DNA of 64,000 bases from Pyropia yezoensis (GCA_009829735.1 CM020618.1:15296568-15360567), one strand, 5' to 3'. Shown: positions 1-11,179, numbered from the stretch's first letter. A program made the numbers and translations. The notes: generated from the sequence alone by a model not told the origin.

Positions 1-2205
1 GTGCTCGGTCGTGGAAAAGTTCTTCTCAGCTGGATTCAAGACGCGACTGTAGTAGCCTATCGGGAGAAAGTGCCCATCAGGTTGCTGCTGGAGTAGTGAG
101 CACCCCACCTGGACGCCACAGGCATCCGTCTCCAGAACAAACTGGCCCTCCCGCTTGGGTAACGCCAGTACTGGAGTGGTGGTCAGGCGCTTCTTGAGCT
201 CTTCGAAGGCCGCGGTCTGCTTCTCGTCGAACACCGGGAGTTGTGCGGGAAGCTTCTTGCTGGTCAGCTTGGTCAGTGGCCGGGCAATCAGAGCATAGTC
301 CCGTACGAACCGGCGATAGACGTTGCACATACCGAGGAAGCTCTTGAGTTCCGTCTGGGTTTTGGGTTGCCGTGCATGCCGGAGGGCCTTGATGTTCTTC
401 TCATTGACTCGGAGCTCCCCCGGACTCAGCACATGCCCCAGATACTCCACCTCAGTCTCAAACAGGTGGCACTTCTCGGCCTTGAGGGTAACTCCAGCCT
501 TGGACAGGAGGGCCAGGACCTCCCGAAGGTGCTCCAGGGGTTCCGCTGGGGTCTTGGAGAAAACGATAATGTCGTCCAGGTAGACCAAACATGTTCTCCA
601 CCTTAGCCCGGACAGGATGATGTCGATGGCTCTTTGGAAGGTTGCCGGAGCATTGGTGAGACCAAAAGGAAGACGCTTGCACCGGAATAGTCCCAGGTGG
701 CACGTGAAGGTGGTCTTGTCCTTGTCCTCGTCAGCCAGAGGGATCTGCCAGTAACCGGCATTACAATCCAGCGTCGAGAAGAGGGTGGCATCACCAAGAA
801 AGTCGAGGCAATCATCCATCCGGGGTATCGGGTATACGTCCTTGACTGTCATCTCGTTCAGGCGCCGGTAGTCAACGCAGAAACGGAAGTGACCGCCGGT
901 TTTCGGGACGACTACCACCGGGAAAGCCCACTCGCCATCAGACGGCTCGATAACATCCATCTTGAGCATCTTGTTAACCTGCTTCTCAATCTCATCCCGG
1001 CGATGAGGTCCGGCCCGATATGGTTGCATGTGTACTGGCTTAGCTTCCGGCTTGAGTTGAATCCGGTGTAGAGTGGCGTCCATCTTGCCCAGCTCTCCCG
1101 ACCACAGGTGCCGATAATCCTGGAGAAGCTTCTCCAGTGCCTCCTTCAAGTCGGGAGGGACATTTTCTTGCTTGACCTTCGGCATCCCGGGTGGTGCTTG
1201 TTCGGGTTTCGGAGTAGCGCTGCCAGCCTGCTCTTGGTTCGCAGGTACGTCTAAGGCCGTCAAGTTGGATGCCAGTTCTTGTTGCAGGTTCAGGAGGTCT
1301 TCCTTGCTCATAGCACGGGCGGATCCCCGGTAAGGCTCTGCTGTACCAACTCGGGTGCCCTTGGCGAGGGTTATTGGCTTCCGGCTCACGTTGACGATTA
1401 GCACCGAGAACGGGGTGTGCCTTTCTACCTTCTTGTGATGTCCGTGGGCCAAGTATAACCGGTGTTTCGCCAGAAATTCCTTACGTCCGTAGATCAGGCA
1501 TTGACCTGCAATCCGGGTCGTTACTTGAACCTTGGTCTCCGAGCGAGGAGGTAGGAGCACCGGTTTGAAGAGAGTCAAGGTAGAGGGTGGGATGCGTTCC
1601 CTCTTGCTCTTGGCTACACGAACCTTGGCGTCCAGATGTTCCAATACCGGTGACAAAAACCCATGGTTGAACTGGACCTTCCCTTCTCCGGGTAGGATGC
1701 TCTTGACATGCTGCTTCTGGAAGTCCCAGCCTAGGATGAGGGGGACTGATAGGGTCTTGACTACTAGAAAGGGAAAAAGCATTGGTTCATTGTTGACATA
1801 GATGGCGACAGGAAGACGGCCAAGCGGTCGTAGGGTTTGACCCGAAGCGTCGACGATATGGGTCCGGGTAGGCGCTCTCCAGGCATGTCGACGCCAGCCC
1901 GGAGGTAACAGGTTCTCAGTGATGACGCTTGGTCCGGCTCCCGTGTCAACCACCGGCGTAACAGCTTGGGGGAGGCTATCCCCCACACGCATACGAGCAT
2001 TAATCTTGAGGTTTTCTTTACGCAGGACGAGCAATGTCCCCTTGAACAAACAGGGTGTCCAGGCGGCTACCGGTTGAGCAGGTAACCGCCGTCCTTTCTC
2101 CCGGCACGCAAGGGGGGAACAGGTAGAAGTACCCTGCCGTTGGAGGTTCGGGAAGACACTTGGGGAGAGCGCCTGCCCTACTCGTTTCCCGGGTCCGAGG
2201 AGTCC
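1..2205 (-). CDS. pol: pol polyprotein (protease, reverse transcriptase, RNase H), partial
   Basis: The frame opens at 2205, overlaps the gag end by 28 nt and sits at minus 1 relative to gag. It runs toward base 1 with no stop in the segments I translated (about 2205-1650 and 1200-1), and the frame is the same at 2205, 2100, 600, 360 and 120. Near 1945 is the aspartic protease motif VVDTGAGPSVI, followed by a flap-end motif LILGWDF. Reverse transcriptase follows, with FCVDYRRLNEM, STLDCNAGYWQIP, LPFGLTNAPATFQRAID and the catalytic LVYLDDIIVFSKT near 580. The RNase H start is near 120 (DACGVQVGCSLLQQQ). Synthesis most likely needs ribosomal frameshifting from gag. The product copies element RNA into DNA inside virus-like particles. 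Integrase is outside the window. Confidence 0.88.
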
Positions 2206-3938
2206 TTAGAGGTTTCGGTCTCCAGGTCACAGTCCGTAGGAGCTTCCCTTGCCAGAGCCTCCGTGATGCTCTGTAAGGTTGCCACTCGGATTGCGTGTAC
2301 CTGTGCCTTGTCCACCTTGGAGGGTGCCCGCCGGTCAGCCCAGTTGACCGCCTTTGCAAACACCAGTCCTTGACGCTTGAGTTTCTCCTGGAGGTCCTTG
2401 GGAATGGTCGGGCACTGGTAGGACATGTGATCCTCCTTCTGGCACAGCCAACAAGACCGGAACCGCTGGTTCTTGACTTGCTTGGGGGCGACCAGGGATG
2501 GTTGCTCCTTAGAAACGAAGCCGCCCCACTTGTCCCCTGACCCCATGGGTGAGGCCTCGCCAACTGCGAGTACTGGTACAGGGCTATCACCTCCCTTATA
2601 CTTGTCGGGTCCGGGTCGAACTCGCGACAACGGCTTGGGAGTTGATACCATGGGAGCTTGGAGGGCCCTGGCTTGCCGGTACTTGCCCTGGGTGTAGGCC
2701 ATCAACTGCTGGAAGGTATGTTCTTGATGTTCCTGGTTGTAGTTCTCCGCATCCACTTGAAGATATTCAGGAAGCCCTTCCGAGAAGATCATCTTGAGCC
2801 TGTCCTCAGGGTAAACGTTGCCACAAGCATCGCTCATCTCCCGGACACGACGGGCGAACGCCTCTGGAGTCTCTTGTCTTTCCATGGTTGCCCGGTTCAG
2901 CCTGCCGACTGCTTTACGCAGAGAGTCCGCGTCAGCGTAGTTGGACAGGAGCCAGTTGACCGCTTCCGGATAACTCGCGACGGTACGTCCGACAATGTGT
3001 CCGGCAGAGTCTGGTAGAACCTGTGCAAACCGCTGTTCCGCTTCTCCGGTCATGAAGTTAACCAGGAGGTAGAGAGCCTTGCCCTCGGACACATCGTTGT
3101 CATTGCATGCCTTGACAAACCGGCGCAGGAAGGCAAAGATAAGCGCCGGTCTCTTCCCGGAAAACTTAGGATGTCCCCCGAAGCTCGGCTGCATTCGCCG
3201 GTTCAGGGACGCCATCTTCTTGGCCATCTTCCGGGTGTAACCTTGGTCTTGGTTCTCCAGCCGGTAGTTACCCCAATACGTGACCTTGTTCAGGGTGGCA
3301 TCTCCCACTTGGTGGGCAGGGAAGTCAAACTCGACTAGCCTGCGCCGGGTGGGACCGGGAGATGCATCCCAATCATATCCCTCCTCAGAGCTGGAGGAAC
3401 TGGTCTCGCTGGTGCTAGAGCGACGGCGATGACGCCGACGCCTTCGGCTGCTCCGGTTACCGGTCTTGGAGCTCCCCGCCCCATAGGATGCAAGGGGAGG
3501 AAAAGCTTGGCCGGTCCCAGGAGTCGAGGTCTCAGGGAGACCCGTAGAACCAGTCACAACGGTGCCTCTGGCATCGCTAGTGCCCACAGGAAGAGGTGTA
3601 TACACCCAGCTGCCATGTGTGGGTCCAGGAGTAAACACACCAGGGGCTATCCCTGGAGGTTGAGGAGTAGAACCGACAGGAGGGAGACGTCTGCTGCGAG
3701 CGGACTCAAACGCCGTTGACCCCGGGGTGGCTCCCACAGGAGGAACAGCTGGAGGAACGGGAGCAGGTGGTGCTTGGCCGCCTGTGGACTCCAGTCCGCT
3801 ACCGGATGTCACGCCCAGGTCTGCTTCACCCGTAGGGAGAACGCCGGGTTGGGCACCGTCCCCCGCGGTCACCAGGGATGCGTCAAGGGACGCGGGGTCT
3901 ACCCCTTCGGGCACCGTCGTGCCAGGGAGGGTAGCCAT
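2178..3938 (-). CDS. gag: gag polyprotein of a Ty3/gypsy element
   Basis: 586 residues from the ATG at 3938. I chose this start because it has the same CCAACATGGC context as the gag start of the element at 36730. The open frame extends upstream to 4061 but without a better start. The first 200 residues are Pro/Gly/Ser/Thr-rich, then a serine/arginine stretch (SSRRRRRHRRRSS) and an acidic serine run. The retrotransposon gag (capsid-like) domain follows, with the motif FAFLRRFVKACNDNDVSEGK, and a CCHC zinc knuckle (CWLCQKEDHMSYQC; C-x2-C-x4-H-x4-C) near residue 510. The protein should form the particle and bind genomic RNA. The stop is TAG, one sense codon after a slippery heptamer. Confidence 0.9.
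   Translation of the reverse strand: MATLPGTTVPEGVDPASLDASLVTAGDGAQPGVLPTGEADLGVTSGSGLESTGGQAPPAPVPPAVPPVGATPGSTAFESARSRRLPPVGSTPQPPGIAPGVFTPGPTHGSWVYTPLPVGTSDARGTVVTGSTGLPETSTPGTGQAFPPLASYGAGSSKTGNRSSRRRRRHRRRSSTSETSSSSSEEGYDWDASPGPTRRRLVEFDFPAHQVGDATLNKVTYWGNYRLENQDQGYTRKMAKKMASLNRRMQPSFGGHPKFSGKRPALIFAFLRRFVKACNDNDVSEGKALYLLVNFMTGEAEQRFAQVLPDSAGHIVGRTVASYPEAVNWLLSNYADADSLRKAVGRLNRATMERQETPEAFARRVREMSDACGNVYPEDRLKMIFSEGLPEYLQVDAENYNQEHQEHTFQQLMAYTQGKYRQARALQAPMVSTPKPLSRVRPGPDKYKGGDSPVPVLAVGEASPMGSGDKWGGFVSKEQPSLVAPKQVKNQRFRSCWLCQKEDHMSYQCPTIPKDLQEKLKRQGLVFAKAVNWADRRAPSKVDKAQVHAIRVATLQSITEALAREAPTDCDLETETSKDSSDPGNE
2184..2190 (-). other. programmed minus-1 frameshift site at the gag/pol junction
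   Basis: In the gag frame the reading is CCG GGA AAC GAG TAG, giving the X XXY YYZ heptamer G GGA AAC. A minus-1 slip here enters the pol frame, which is open from 2205. The same heptamer lies at the same distance from the gag stop in the element at 38664. Slippery heptamers of this class are established in retroviruses and luteovirus-like RNAs. No obvious pseudoknot is visible directly downstream. Confidence 0.8.
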
Positions 3939-4129
3939 GTTGGTCTCTTGACAGCCACAGTCCAGTTGCCTGCGTGTCCAAAGATCGTCAGACCACAAGA
4001 GAGGGGTTGGAGAGCCAGGAATGGGATTCCCGTGAACGGGTGCAAATAATTCCCAAACCACAGAAAAAAACAGAACAGGAACAACCCAACCGCTGCTCCC
4101 AAATGTCTCTTCTCAAACACTCCAATCAT

Positions 4130-4146
4130 CCCCTGCTGCTCCACCA
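4130..4146 (-). other. primer-binding site of the minus-strand element
   Basis: TGGTGGAGCAGCAGGGG on the minus strand, 4 nt inside the LTR end. It is identical over 17 nt to the site at 36613-36629 in the complete element. Read as the complement of a tRNA 3' end it gives CCA, discriminator A, a 7-nt acceptor strand and a T-stem with the conserved C61, so a real tRNA primer is plausible. I cannot name the tRNA. Confidence 0.8.
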
Positions 4147-4150
4147 AATA

Positions 4151-4473
4151 TGTGGTATAAAACTCGATCCTCTCAGACACGTGTCTATATCCCTCGGGGG
4201 AAAGGGACAGGTAACATAGAAAGTGGAACTACGAGAATGGTATGCCTGTTGCCTCACGTGCCTGCTCGCAGAGCAAACAGATACGCACGGTAGTGCACAC
4301 GGGGAAGAGGAAAGCAAACGCGCAGTTGTCTTTTTCCTGAGGGCGCGGGCCAAGGGCGCCTCGCTGTCCCTCTTAACGTGCATCTGGGGGAGCCTCGGCA
4401 CGTTGGCCAGGTAGCCCCCCCATAACCCCGAGTGGCCCCGACCCGAGTCTAACCTCGTCAGGTCGGGGGCCAC
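4151..4473 (-). repeat. 5' long terminal repeat, outer edge approximate
   Basis: The inner edge reads CCACA before the primer site, like the ACA end of the LTR at 45523. The likely outer edge is a TG near 4473 (4500 is possible). The repeat contains a palindromic AGACACGTGTCT at 4175-4186 next to a TATA-like stretch, and a second CACGTG at 4255-4260. Its partner LTR is outside the window, so the length of about 320 bp is an estimate. Confidence 0.55.
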
Positions 4474-4713
4474 TATCACTACTAATTCTATTCCCACTCA
4501 CTAATCTCACACTCAAATTCTCTCAAATCAAGTCCCTCACAAGTATGTAAAAACCCATCAGCAATCCCTCTCTCACGTGTGGATAGTGTAGTCCACCGCA
4601 TCCCAGTGCCGGGCACGGGCCACGGCCGCCAACCATCACCACACGGCGGGCGTGTTCTGGCACCTGGTGCCCTCTGGTTGTAGTCCCGGGTCGGCGCCAA
4701 GTCGGGGCCAGGG

Positions 4714-5891
4714 ATGCTACAGGGCACCCTGGGGCCCCTACCGGAGACATATAGCGGCAACCTTTTCCTGCTCATTATTTGTGACCGGTTCTCCAAGTTC
4801 ACTTGAGCAATCCCACTGAGGACCATTACGGCCCTGGATGTCACGTCGGCCTTCTGCGAGTATTGCATAGCTGTCTATGGCTCTCCGGACTCCGTCTTGA
4901 CTGACAACGGTCCCCAGTTTGCATCCATGTTCTTCCAAGGAATCTGTGACCTGATGGGTATCAAGAACTTGTTTCCTAGGACGTACCACTCTCAAACGAA
5001 TGGTCAAGTGGAACGATTCAACCGGACCCTGGTGGACATGCTTCGTCACAACGTTGAGGAGCATCAAGAAGACTGGGACGAGCTCCTGGCCGTCCTCACT
5101 CCAGCCTACAACTCTCGTGTTCACTGGACGGCCGCGGTAGCTCCTCAAGACTTTGTCACCCCGAGGCGGCTGACCAACTTCTCCCCGGAAAGAATACCGG
5201 AAGGTCTCCAACCTGCCCTGAGGCCGGGTCCCAAGGCGAAGGACGAGTTCCTGGAACAACTGAAGCTCCATCTCCCACAAGTCAAGGAGTCAATCGCGAA
5301 GACCCATGAGCGATCAAGCGGGACTTTGACAAAGGTTTCCGGGAGCAGAACAAGGAACTGGGTGATGGCGACTGGGTTTTTGTGGATAACCACAGCAAGA
5401 CCCGGGGGAAGCTGGACCCCAAGACGGATGGGCCCTACGAAGTACTGAGCACGGAAGGCTGGACGGTCCTTTTAGACGTGGATGGCTCCCCGTACCGGGT
5501 GAGTAGTGATCACGTCACTCGAGCTCCACCGCCAAGCAAGCGGGACCTGACCCGGCGTAAGCGCGCCGCAGTACCCTGGTTGTCCCGACAAGAAGGCCGA
5601 GAATACGTCTACTTCAAGTTTGTAGACCATGCCTGGATGGAGGGACGCCTGTACCTGCGCGTGCGCTGGCTCGGCTTCGACCCATCTGATGATACCTGGG
5701 AGCCATCCAACCGGTTACCCATTGCTGATGTCTGTGCCTAAGCCCGGCGGAATGAAACTGAAGGAAACCCAGTGGCCAAAGCTAACAAGATCCTGGAGTC
5801 AGACTCGGAGGACGACGAGAAGGAAGAAGCTGACCGGGGCCTGTCGGACGAGTCGAGCTCGGCAACAACGTACGAGGAACATGAAGATTAA
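4714..5891 (+). pseudogene. decayed chromovirus integrase and chromodomain fragment
   Basis: A truncated pol tail that starts inside the integrase core (LGPLP, then FLLIICDRF). It keeps the second catalytic Asp (TDNGPQFAS) and the Glu (TNGQVERFNR), but the first Asp is not preserved at the truncated edge. A TGA interrupts the frame at about 4804, an indel shifts it near 5310, and the chromodomain follows (YVYFKFVDHAW, LYLRVRWLGFD, DDTWEPSNRL). A TAA at 5739-5741 then stops it, but the same frame continues as an acidic tail (SDSEDDEKEEAD) to the TAA at 5889-5891. It is related to the pol tail at 41099-42661 but diverged. It lies head-to-head with the 5' LTR of the minus-strand element, so it is a separate, older insertion. 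Confidence 0.85.
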
Positions 5892-6037
5892 GAAAAGGGA
5901 ACAGGTGTATGAAGGAATCAAGCACTACAAGCATGGAACTACGAGAAAACAAGCAAGCACCCGTTCGAGCAACCCTTCTCTCCGCCTCTTCCCTCCTCCT
6001 TTTCCCCCGTGACTACCACCTTCCTCGCCCTCAAGTA

Positions 6038-6958
6038 TTACTCCCGGCGCGCGCGCTGCGCCGCAGATGCATCCTCCAGCGCCTCACCAGCTGCACGACG
6101 GGACCCCGAGAATGAAGGGATGGCGTAATATGGCGGTCGAGACACCCCGGCATACTCCGCCACCGGAACAACACTGGTAGCAGCCAGACGCTCCCGCTAC
6201 TCCAGGTATGCCCGCCGGCGCTCCTGGAAACTCATAAAGGTCCTTGACCAGCGCTGGGCCAAGCCATGCCGAGTCGAGGTCGCAAGGAGCTCGCCGACCA
6301 CCGGACTGTCCGACATCTGGCCGCTGTCCGCACAAGCAAATACCTGGTCAACCACGTCGTTCAAGACGCTGGCGTACGTGCCCAGCGCCAAGGAAGATCC
6401 GACGCCCTCTACCTGTACCGGAAGTCGGTCCTGCTGGTCCTCGATCATGCCCACGTCCTACCGGTCACAGGAGGGGCCACCTTGAGTCAGGTACCAGTCA
6501 GGCACCCGGAAGCGGGAAAGACGCAGCGTCGGAACCGGAGTCTCGAACCGACCGGACGGCGCCACACCGGGACGGCTAACACCGACGCCAGAGACAGGAG
6601 TACCAAGCTCCAGCTTAGGCACGGAACCACCTCCAGCCGTAGACGCCGCAGGAGGAAGGGCCCCCGAGGTAGAAGGCGACCGGGTGGTGCTGCCCGGAGC
6701 AACGCCAAGAGCAGAAGCCGGCAAACGCGGCGCCGGAGGAGCCTGAAAAACCGGTGCAGGAGGAGCCTGATGCACAGGCGCTGGCGGAGGCGGGGCCAAC
6801 GGTGCAGCAGGAGCAACCGGAGGAGCTTGACCACCCGTTGAAGCCCGACCAACCGCTGCAGCCCACCCCGTCTCTTGAACCGGCGGACCAGATGGCAGCA
6901 GGTCCAAGGCGGCCAGCGCAGGAAGACCTCCCGGCTGCGGCCACGCCGGCAACGGCAT
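6038..6958 (-). pseudogene. decayed minus-strand ORF convergent with the chromovirus fragment
   Basis: One frame runs from an ATG at 6958 to a TAA at 6038-6040, broken by TAG codons at 6458-6460 and 6194-6196. The first half is Pro/Ala/Val-rich (APPAPVFQAPPAP and similar). The second half looks like a real folded segment (DQQDRLPVQVEGVGSSLALG, QRWSRTFMSFQERRRAYLE). It ends 146 nt after the end of the plus-strand integrase/chromodomain fragment. That is the same place and orientation as the antisense ORF in the complete retrotransposon (187 nt after pol), so it may be that element's own antisense ORF. The sequences are too different for me to call them homologous by eye, and a gag-like origin is also possible. 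Confidence 0.4.
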
Positions 6959-7986
6959 CGCCAGCTGCACCTTGGCGGGAGAAGCCTGGGAATGGGACAG
7001 CTGGCCTTGGGGGCCGACGTGGTCGACCAGCCAGCGGTCGGCCGCTCGTCCATGGTGCTGAAAGAATGGGTTAAACAGGGGGGGGAGGGGTGGGAGGGGG
7101 GGGGGAGGAGGCCGCGGGAGCAGGCACAACAAGAAAGAGAGATGGTGCAGGGTGGGGTGCGTGGTCGGCCGGTGCGCGACAGTGCAGTGGTGGACAATGG
7201 GAACCAGGCATGACAGGGGCGCATGCGCGGCCACTGCTGGGACCCGCGTGCGGCTCAGATCGCGGCGCGGCAGTCCAAACGAAGAGAAGCGCGCGCGTGC
7301 CATCGGTGAAGCCTCTGTAGGTCGGGCACCTTGCTCTCTGGGCGCTCCGGAGCGCGGTTTGGGCGGACGCTGCACCGCCGGGAACCGTTCCTTGGCGTGG
7401 AAGAAAAGGCGCCAACCGATGGCCGCCCATCGTCGTTGGACGCACTCCGTTTCCTTCGATGGCAAACAGACTGCGCTTAGTCCGTTTCTGGCGTCAGAAT
7501 CCTCGTCTGGCACGCGGAAGACCTCCAAAAATGGCACCCAAAAACCGCCTCGAATGAGGCGAATCGCCTCAAATGAGGCGGTCAGTAGAATAGACACTAG
7601 CCCTGCGATTTGATCACATAACACCATGTGTCACCGCTCCGACCGTGACCTCGTTGGTTCTGACATTGGTGTGCGTCAGAGAGACTAACGTCCTCGAATC
7701 GAAACGGCCAAACACGTCGGGTTCCGAAAGAGAGGATGACTGTAGCCCCCCTCACGACAACAAGTCCTTCGTCCTCGTTTGTCCCGATAGTACGACGATA
7801 GTCCGACCACTCAGAGGCATACACGTAAGCACACGTGGCGTTCTAGATTGAATCGCTTAAGACCGATAGTCGACATTGGTGGCTGTGCCCGAAGTGCTAT
7901 AAGTCCTGCATGGCGGAAACTTCTGCGCGGCTGGGTACTTGAAATCGTCGACTTTCTTGAGCTCAATGAGCTGTTGCTGGCCCTAA

Positions 7987-8008
7987 AGTGGCTTTTGCAA
8001 AAGCCACT
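7987..8008. repeat. perfect 22-bp palindrome
   Basis: The arms are AGTGGCTTTTG and its exact reverse complement, with no spacer. It lies 24 bp upstream of a second inverted repeat, so the two may belong to one small fold-back element. Confidence 0.7.
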
Positions 8009-8031
8009 CCGTGCCGCATCCCGCGGCAGCT

Positions 8032-8122
8032 TGAGTTCGCGGCAAAAGACACGGGACACGTGGACTGCAACAGCCAATTCCAGAGCGCCACGAAGTGCCG
8101 CGAACTCGCTGCCGCGAACTCA
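8032..8122. repeat. 13-bp inverted repeat
   Basis: The left arm TGAGTTCGCGGCA (8032-8044) pairs exactly with the right arm at 8110-8122. A second, slightly shorter copy of the right arm lies just before it. The spacer holds a CCCG-containing imperfect inverted pair. It could be a relic of a small fold-back transposon. Confidence 0.6.
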
Positions 8123-8420
8123 GATGTGTCCCGGAACGGCCGTTAGACTGGTACTGCGGCGGCGGTGGCGGCCGCGCGCGGCGGCAGCGGCGGCGGTAGC
8201 GACGGTCTGGGCGGCGGCGGCCCGCGTGGCGAGCGACGCCAAATAACCACAGTGGAGCACAAGGGTTTGGAAACTGGCTAAACCTTACCCCTGTAGCCGC
8301 CCAGCAATGAGGATTGACAATGCGGCAAGTGGCGACGCCCTCCGCCGGTCTGACCAGCAGAAGGGCCCAACGAGGGGGTCAGTCGCTGCTATGGCAGAGG
8401 CTACGTCAGCTGCCGCCGCG

Positions 8421-9920
8421 GCTTGAAAAAAAAAAAAGAAAAAAGCCACGCTACTCTCGCGCCGGCTGTCCGCCCGGTCTTTGACCAGGTGGTGCAGCTG
8501 CAGCCACTCAGCTCTGGGAAGAAACCAGCAAGGAAGTCGTCAACGAGCGGGCGGGAGGGGGGTAATAACGCGGCGCGAGGGGCACGGTGTGAGCCAGTGG
8601 GTTGAGCGGGCCCGCGCAGGTGTTCTACGGGCGGCACGCCTTGCCCTGCCGTGCGTGGTAAGATGCGCCATCCACTGCGGCGGTTTTCACGGAGGCTCGC
8701 CCCTGAGGGCGGGGACAATAAGGATTGGAAGGAAAGCGGGAGCGTGTACATACGTCCCTCGACAGGCGACGGGGGAGAACCTGTGAGTGGGGGGGAGGGG
8801 GTCGGTCTGACACAGTGACCCCTGCCGCCAAAAGGACCATCGGCCGTGGCCCCCGTCCAGGCGGGTGGTGCTGCTTTGGCGGCAGTGGCCGCAGCAGCAA
8901 CAGCAGTCACTGTGTAGCGGGAGCGACCTGGGACACTGACGTGGCGAGTCCGCCGACCGCGACCGTCGACAAAGGGTGTGGTGGGGGGGGGTGTTTGGGT
9001 CGGACGCGCCTCGTCCTTCCCGTACGGATCAAAGGTCAGGGCCCACCATTTTCCTGCCCATTTCGTTCCCATAATGCCTGGCGTCCGCGTGTATGTATGT
9101 ATGTACATACACGTGTCGGTGCAAGAGCGCGTGCCACTGGGGTTGACGACGCGTCATCCTGGTCGTCGCCGGCTGATCCCTCCCCTCCCGCCCCCCCCCC
9201 CCCCCCCCCCGGCAGTAGGGTGGTGGACAAGTCAACGCCACCACCACGACGACCGGCCCCGAGTGTGGGCAGCCTGCTGCGGCGGTGGGCACGAGGCGGG
9301 GGTCTTCTCCTCCCTCCCCCCCCACCCCCCCCCAAACCCCCCCCCCCGTCCATTCGTGTACCCCACACCCGTGCTGCGCGCCTGCCGCCGTCCCCCCGCG
9401 CCAGCGCCCCGTCACTGCTGCCACTGGGACCACCCGTGGCGGCGCGGGCCCTCCTCTCCCCTCACCCCCACCCCCACCCCTCACCCCCACCCCCAACCTC
9501 CCCCGCCGGTAGGTAGGTAGGTAGGTAGGTAGGTAGGTAGGTAGGTTGGCGGGCGCCCTGGCACGCGGGGGTGCACTCCCCCCCCCAAGCCGCGGTTGGG
9601 TGGCTGCCGCCCCTTGCTGCCACCCCCACCGCCCCCCCCCCCCACCCGCGCGGCGGCCGCCGCACGCGGCCGCACCGCGGCGGCGGTGGCACCACCACAC
9701 CCCACCCCGGCGGCGCCCAGCGCCTCCCCCCCCCCCCCCCCCCCCCCGCCTCTTTTTGGCCGCTGGCCACACACCCACGTGCGGCCGCCCGTCCCCTCCC
9801 ATCCACGCCGCGTCACGGACGAGGCGTGGCAGCCCCCCCGCTTCCCCCCCCCCCCCTCTCCCCCTCGCGTGTGTTGCACGCCGCGCTGAGCAGGGCGCAC
9901 CGCCGGGGACACCAAGACGT

Positions 9921-9958
<38 letters not shown>

Positions 9959-10102
9959 ACGGCGCCAGTCCCCCGGCCGGGCCGGTGGCTGCCGGCCCGG
10001 TTCGGGCGGTCAGCCTTTGCAGTGGCGCCCCCCCACCCCAACGGTGGGTGGGCGGGAAGCTTTGGGGAGGGGGGGGGGACGGGGGGGAGAGGCGAGCAGC
10101 GA

Positions 10103-10133
<31 letters not shown>

Positions 10134-11179
10134 ACCCCCCACCCTTGCAGCTGCTGCTGCTGCCGCCCGGCTGGGACCCCCGGCCGGCGCGCACGTCCCG
10201 CGCGCGCAACGACGGCAGGGGGCCGCGGGACGCAGGCCGCGGCGGCCGGTGGCGCCACTGGCGGCGGCGGCCCGCGCGGCGGTGGTGGGCCGGCCTCGGT
10301 CGGCCACACCGCCCACCCCCACCCACACGGCCCGCCGTCGCCTCCCCCCCCCCCCCCCCCCCCCCACCCCCCCCCCCGCCCCCCTCCGCCCGTAGCCCAG
10401 AGGGCGCCCAGCAGGGGGCGGCCGCTTGGCCGCCCGCCGCCGCGGTCGGCAGCGGCGGCGGGCGTGCCAGGGGCCCACCACCCTCTGCCTCCCGCCGCCG
10501 GCCTGCCGTCTCCCCCCCCCTCCCCCCCCCCCCCAAGAGCCCGCCGCCAGTCGCGGCGGCGGCGGCGACGGCGGCGGCGGTCGGTCAGCAGCGGCGCGCA
10601 CCCCCGCCCGCCCCCCCACCTCACCCACCGCCGCACGGCGGGCTGACCGGCTCGCCTTGTCGTTGCCGGAGAGGGGTGCAGGCGGGGAAAGGGGGGGGCG
10701 GGGAAAGGGGGGGGGGGCGAGGGGGGGGGGGAGGGGTCAGGAGGGGGGTGCACGGGGGGGGGGGGGGGGGGGCCCCCCCCCCCCCCCCCCCGCCCGCCCG
10801 GGGGGGGGGGAAGCGCCGGCCGGGGGGGGGGGGGGGGGAGTGGGCACGGTGACGGCCCCCGCTGCGGCGGCGGGCGCGCCCCCGCCTGGTCGCGCCCTCC
10901 CCCACCACACACACGCAGCCCTCCGCCGCAGCCCACAGGGTTTCCACACACACACACACCCCCTCCCCCCCTCCCACCTGCTCGCCTTGGGCCTGCCTCT
11001 GCCGCCGCCGCCGGCCAGTCCCTTGGCCTTGTCCTTGCCCCCCCCCCCCCCCCCCTTGGCCTGCCTTGGCCCCCTCTGCCCCACCCGCCAGCCCAGTCGC
11101 CCACCGTCTTGCCGCCCCTCCCCCTCCCCCATAGTGGGGAGGCGCACCTCCCCACCCCCCCCCCGCCCCCCCACCGGCC
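8421..11179. other. low-complexity C/G-rich region, no supported gene
   Basis: Starts with an A-tract and then becomes extreme low-complexity DNA: many runs of 8 to 25 C or G, a (GCC)n block near 9919-9957, and mixed CG-rich repeats. Long open frames exist in all six frames only because stop codons are rare at this composition. None shows a domain, a sensible start or continuity. The downstream half may be promoter and 5' UTR of the gene at 11180. Confidence 0.5.
9508..9546. repeat. GGTA tetranucleotide microsatellite
   Basis: About nine to ten uninterrupted GGTA units. In the reverse frame it reads as a Pro-Thr-Tyr-Leu repeat, an artefact and not a gene. Confidence 0.9.

Larger units (their letters stand above)
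1..4473 (-). mobile_element. Ty3/gypsy LTR retrotransposon, 5' part, cut by the window edge
   Basis: Read on the minus strand, this holds in order a 5' LTR, a primer-binding site, a leader of about 190 nt, gag, a minus-1 frameshift site, and pol with protease, reverse transcriptase and RNase H. The integrase and 3' LTR lie beyond base 1. Gag and pol look intact in every stretch I translated, so this copy may be young. It resembles the complete element at 36142-45523 in gag fold, frameshift site and primer site but differs in sequence throughout, so it is a sister family and not a copy. The outer LTR edge near 4473-4500 is uncertain because the partner LTR is not in the window. Confidence 0.85.
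6959..8420. other. non-coding stretch, no gene seen
   Basis: The first part is poly-G and proline-coding shadow sequence. From about 7600 the base composition is more balanced, with no persuasive ORF on either strand. It contains two inverted repeats, listed separately. A 3' LTR for the decayed plus-strand element would be expected here, but I could not find one. Confidence 0.5.

Noticed and set aside
4224..5948. TGGAACTACGAGAA shared between the minus-strand element's LTR and the tail of the decayed plus-strand element
   Set aside because: A 14-base match is suggestive of a shared LTR piece, but the flanks do not extend it and the orientation does not fit a simple LTR pair.
9481..9546. Pro-Thr-Tyr-Leu repeat peptide
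   Set aside because: It is the GGTA microsatellite read in reverse.
8725..11179. Several open frames of 250 to 510 codons on both strands
   Set aside because: All six frames are open because the DNA is nearly free of A and T. The translations are Pro, Gly, Ala or Arg repeats with no domain, no preferred start and no continuity.
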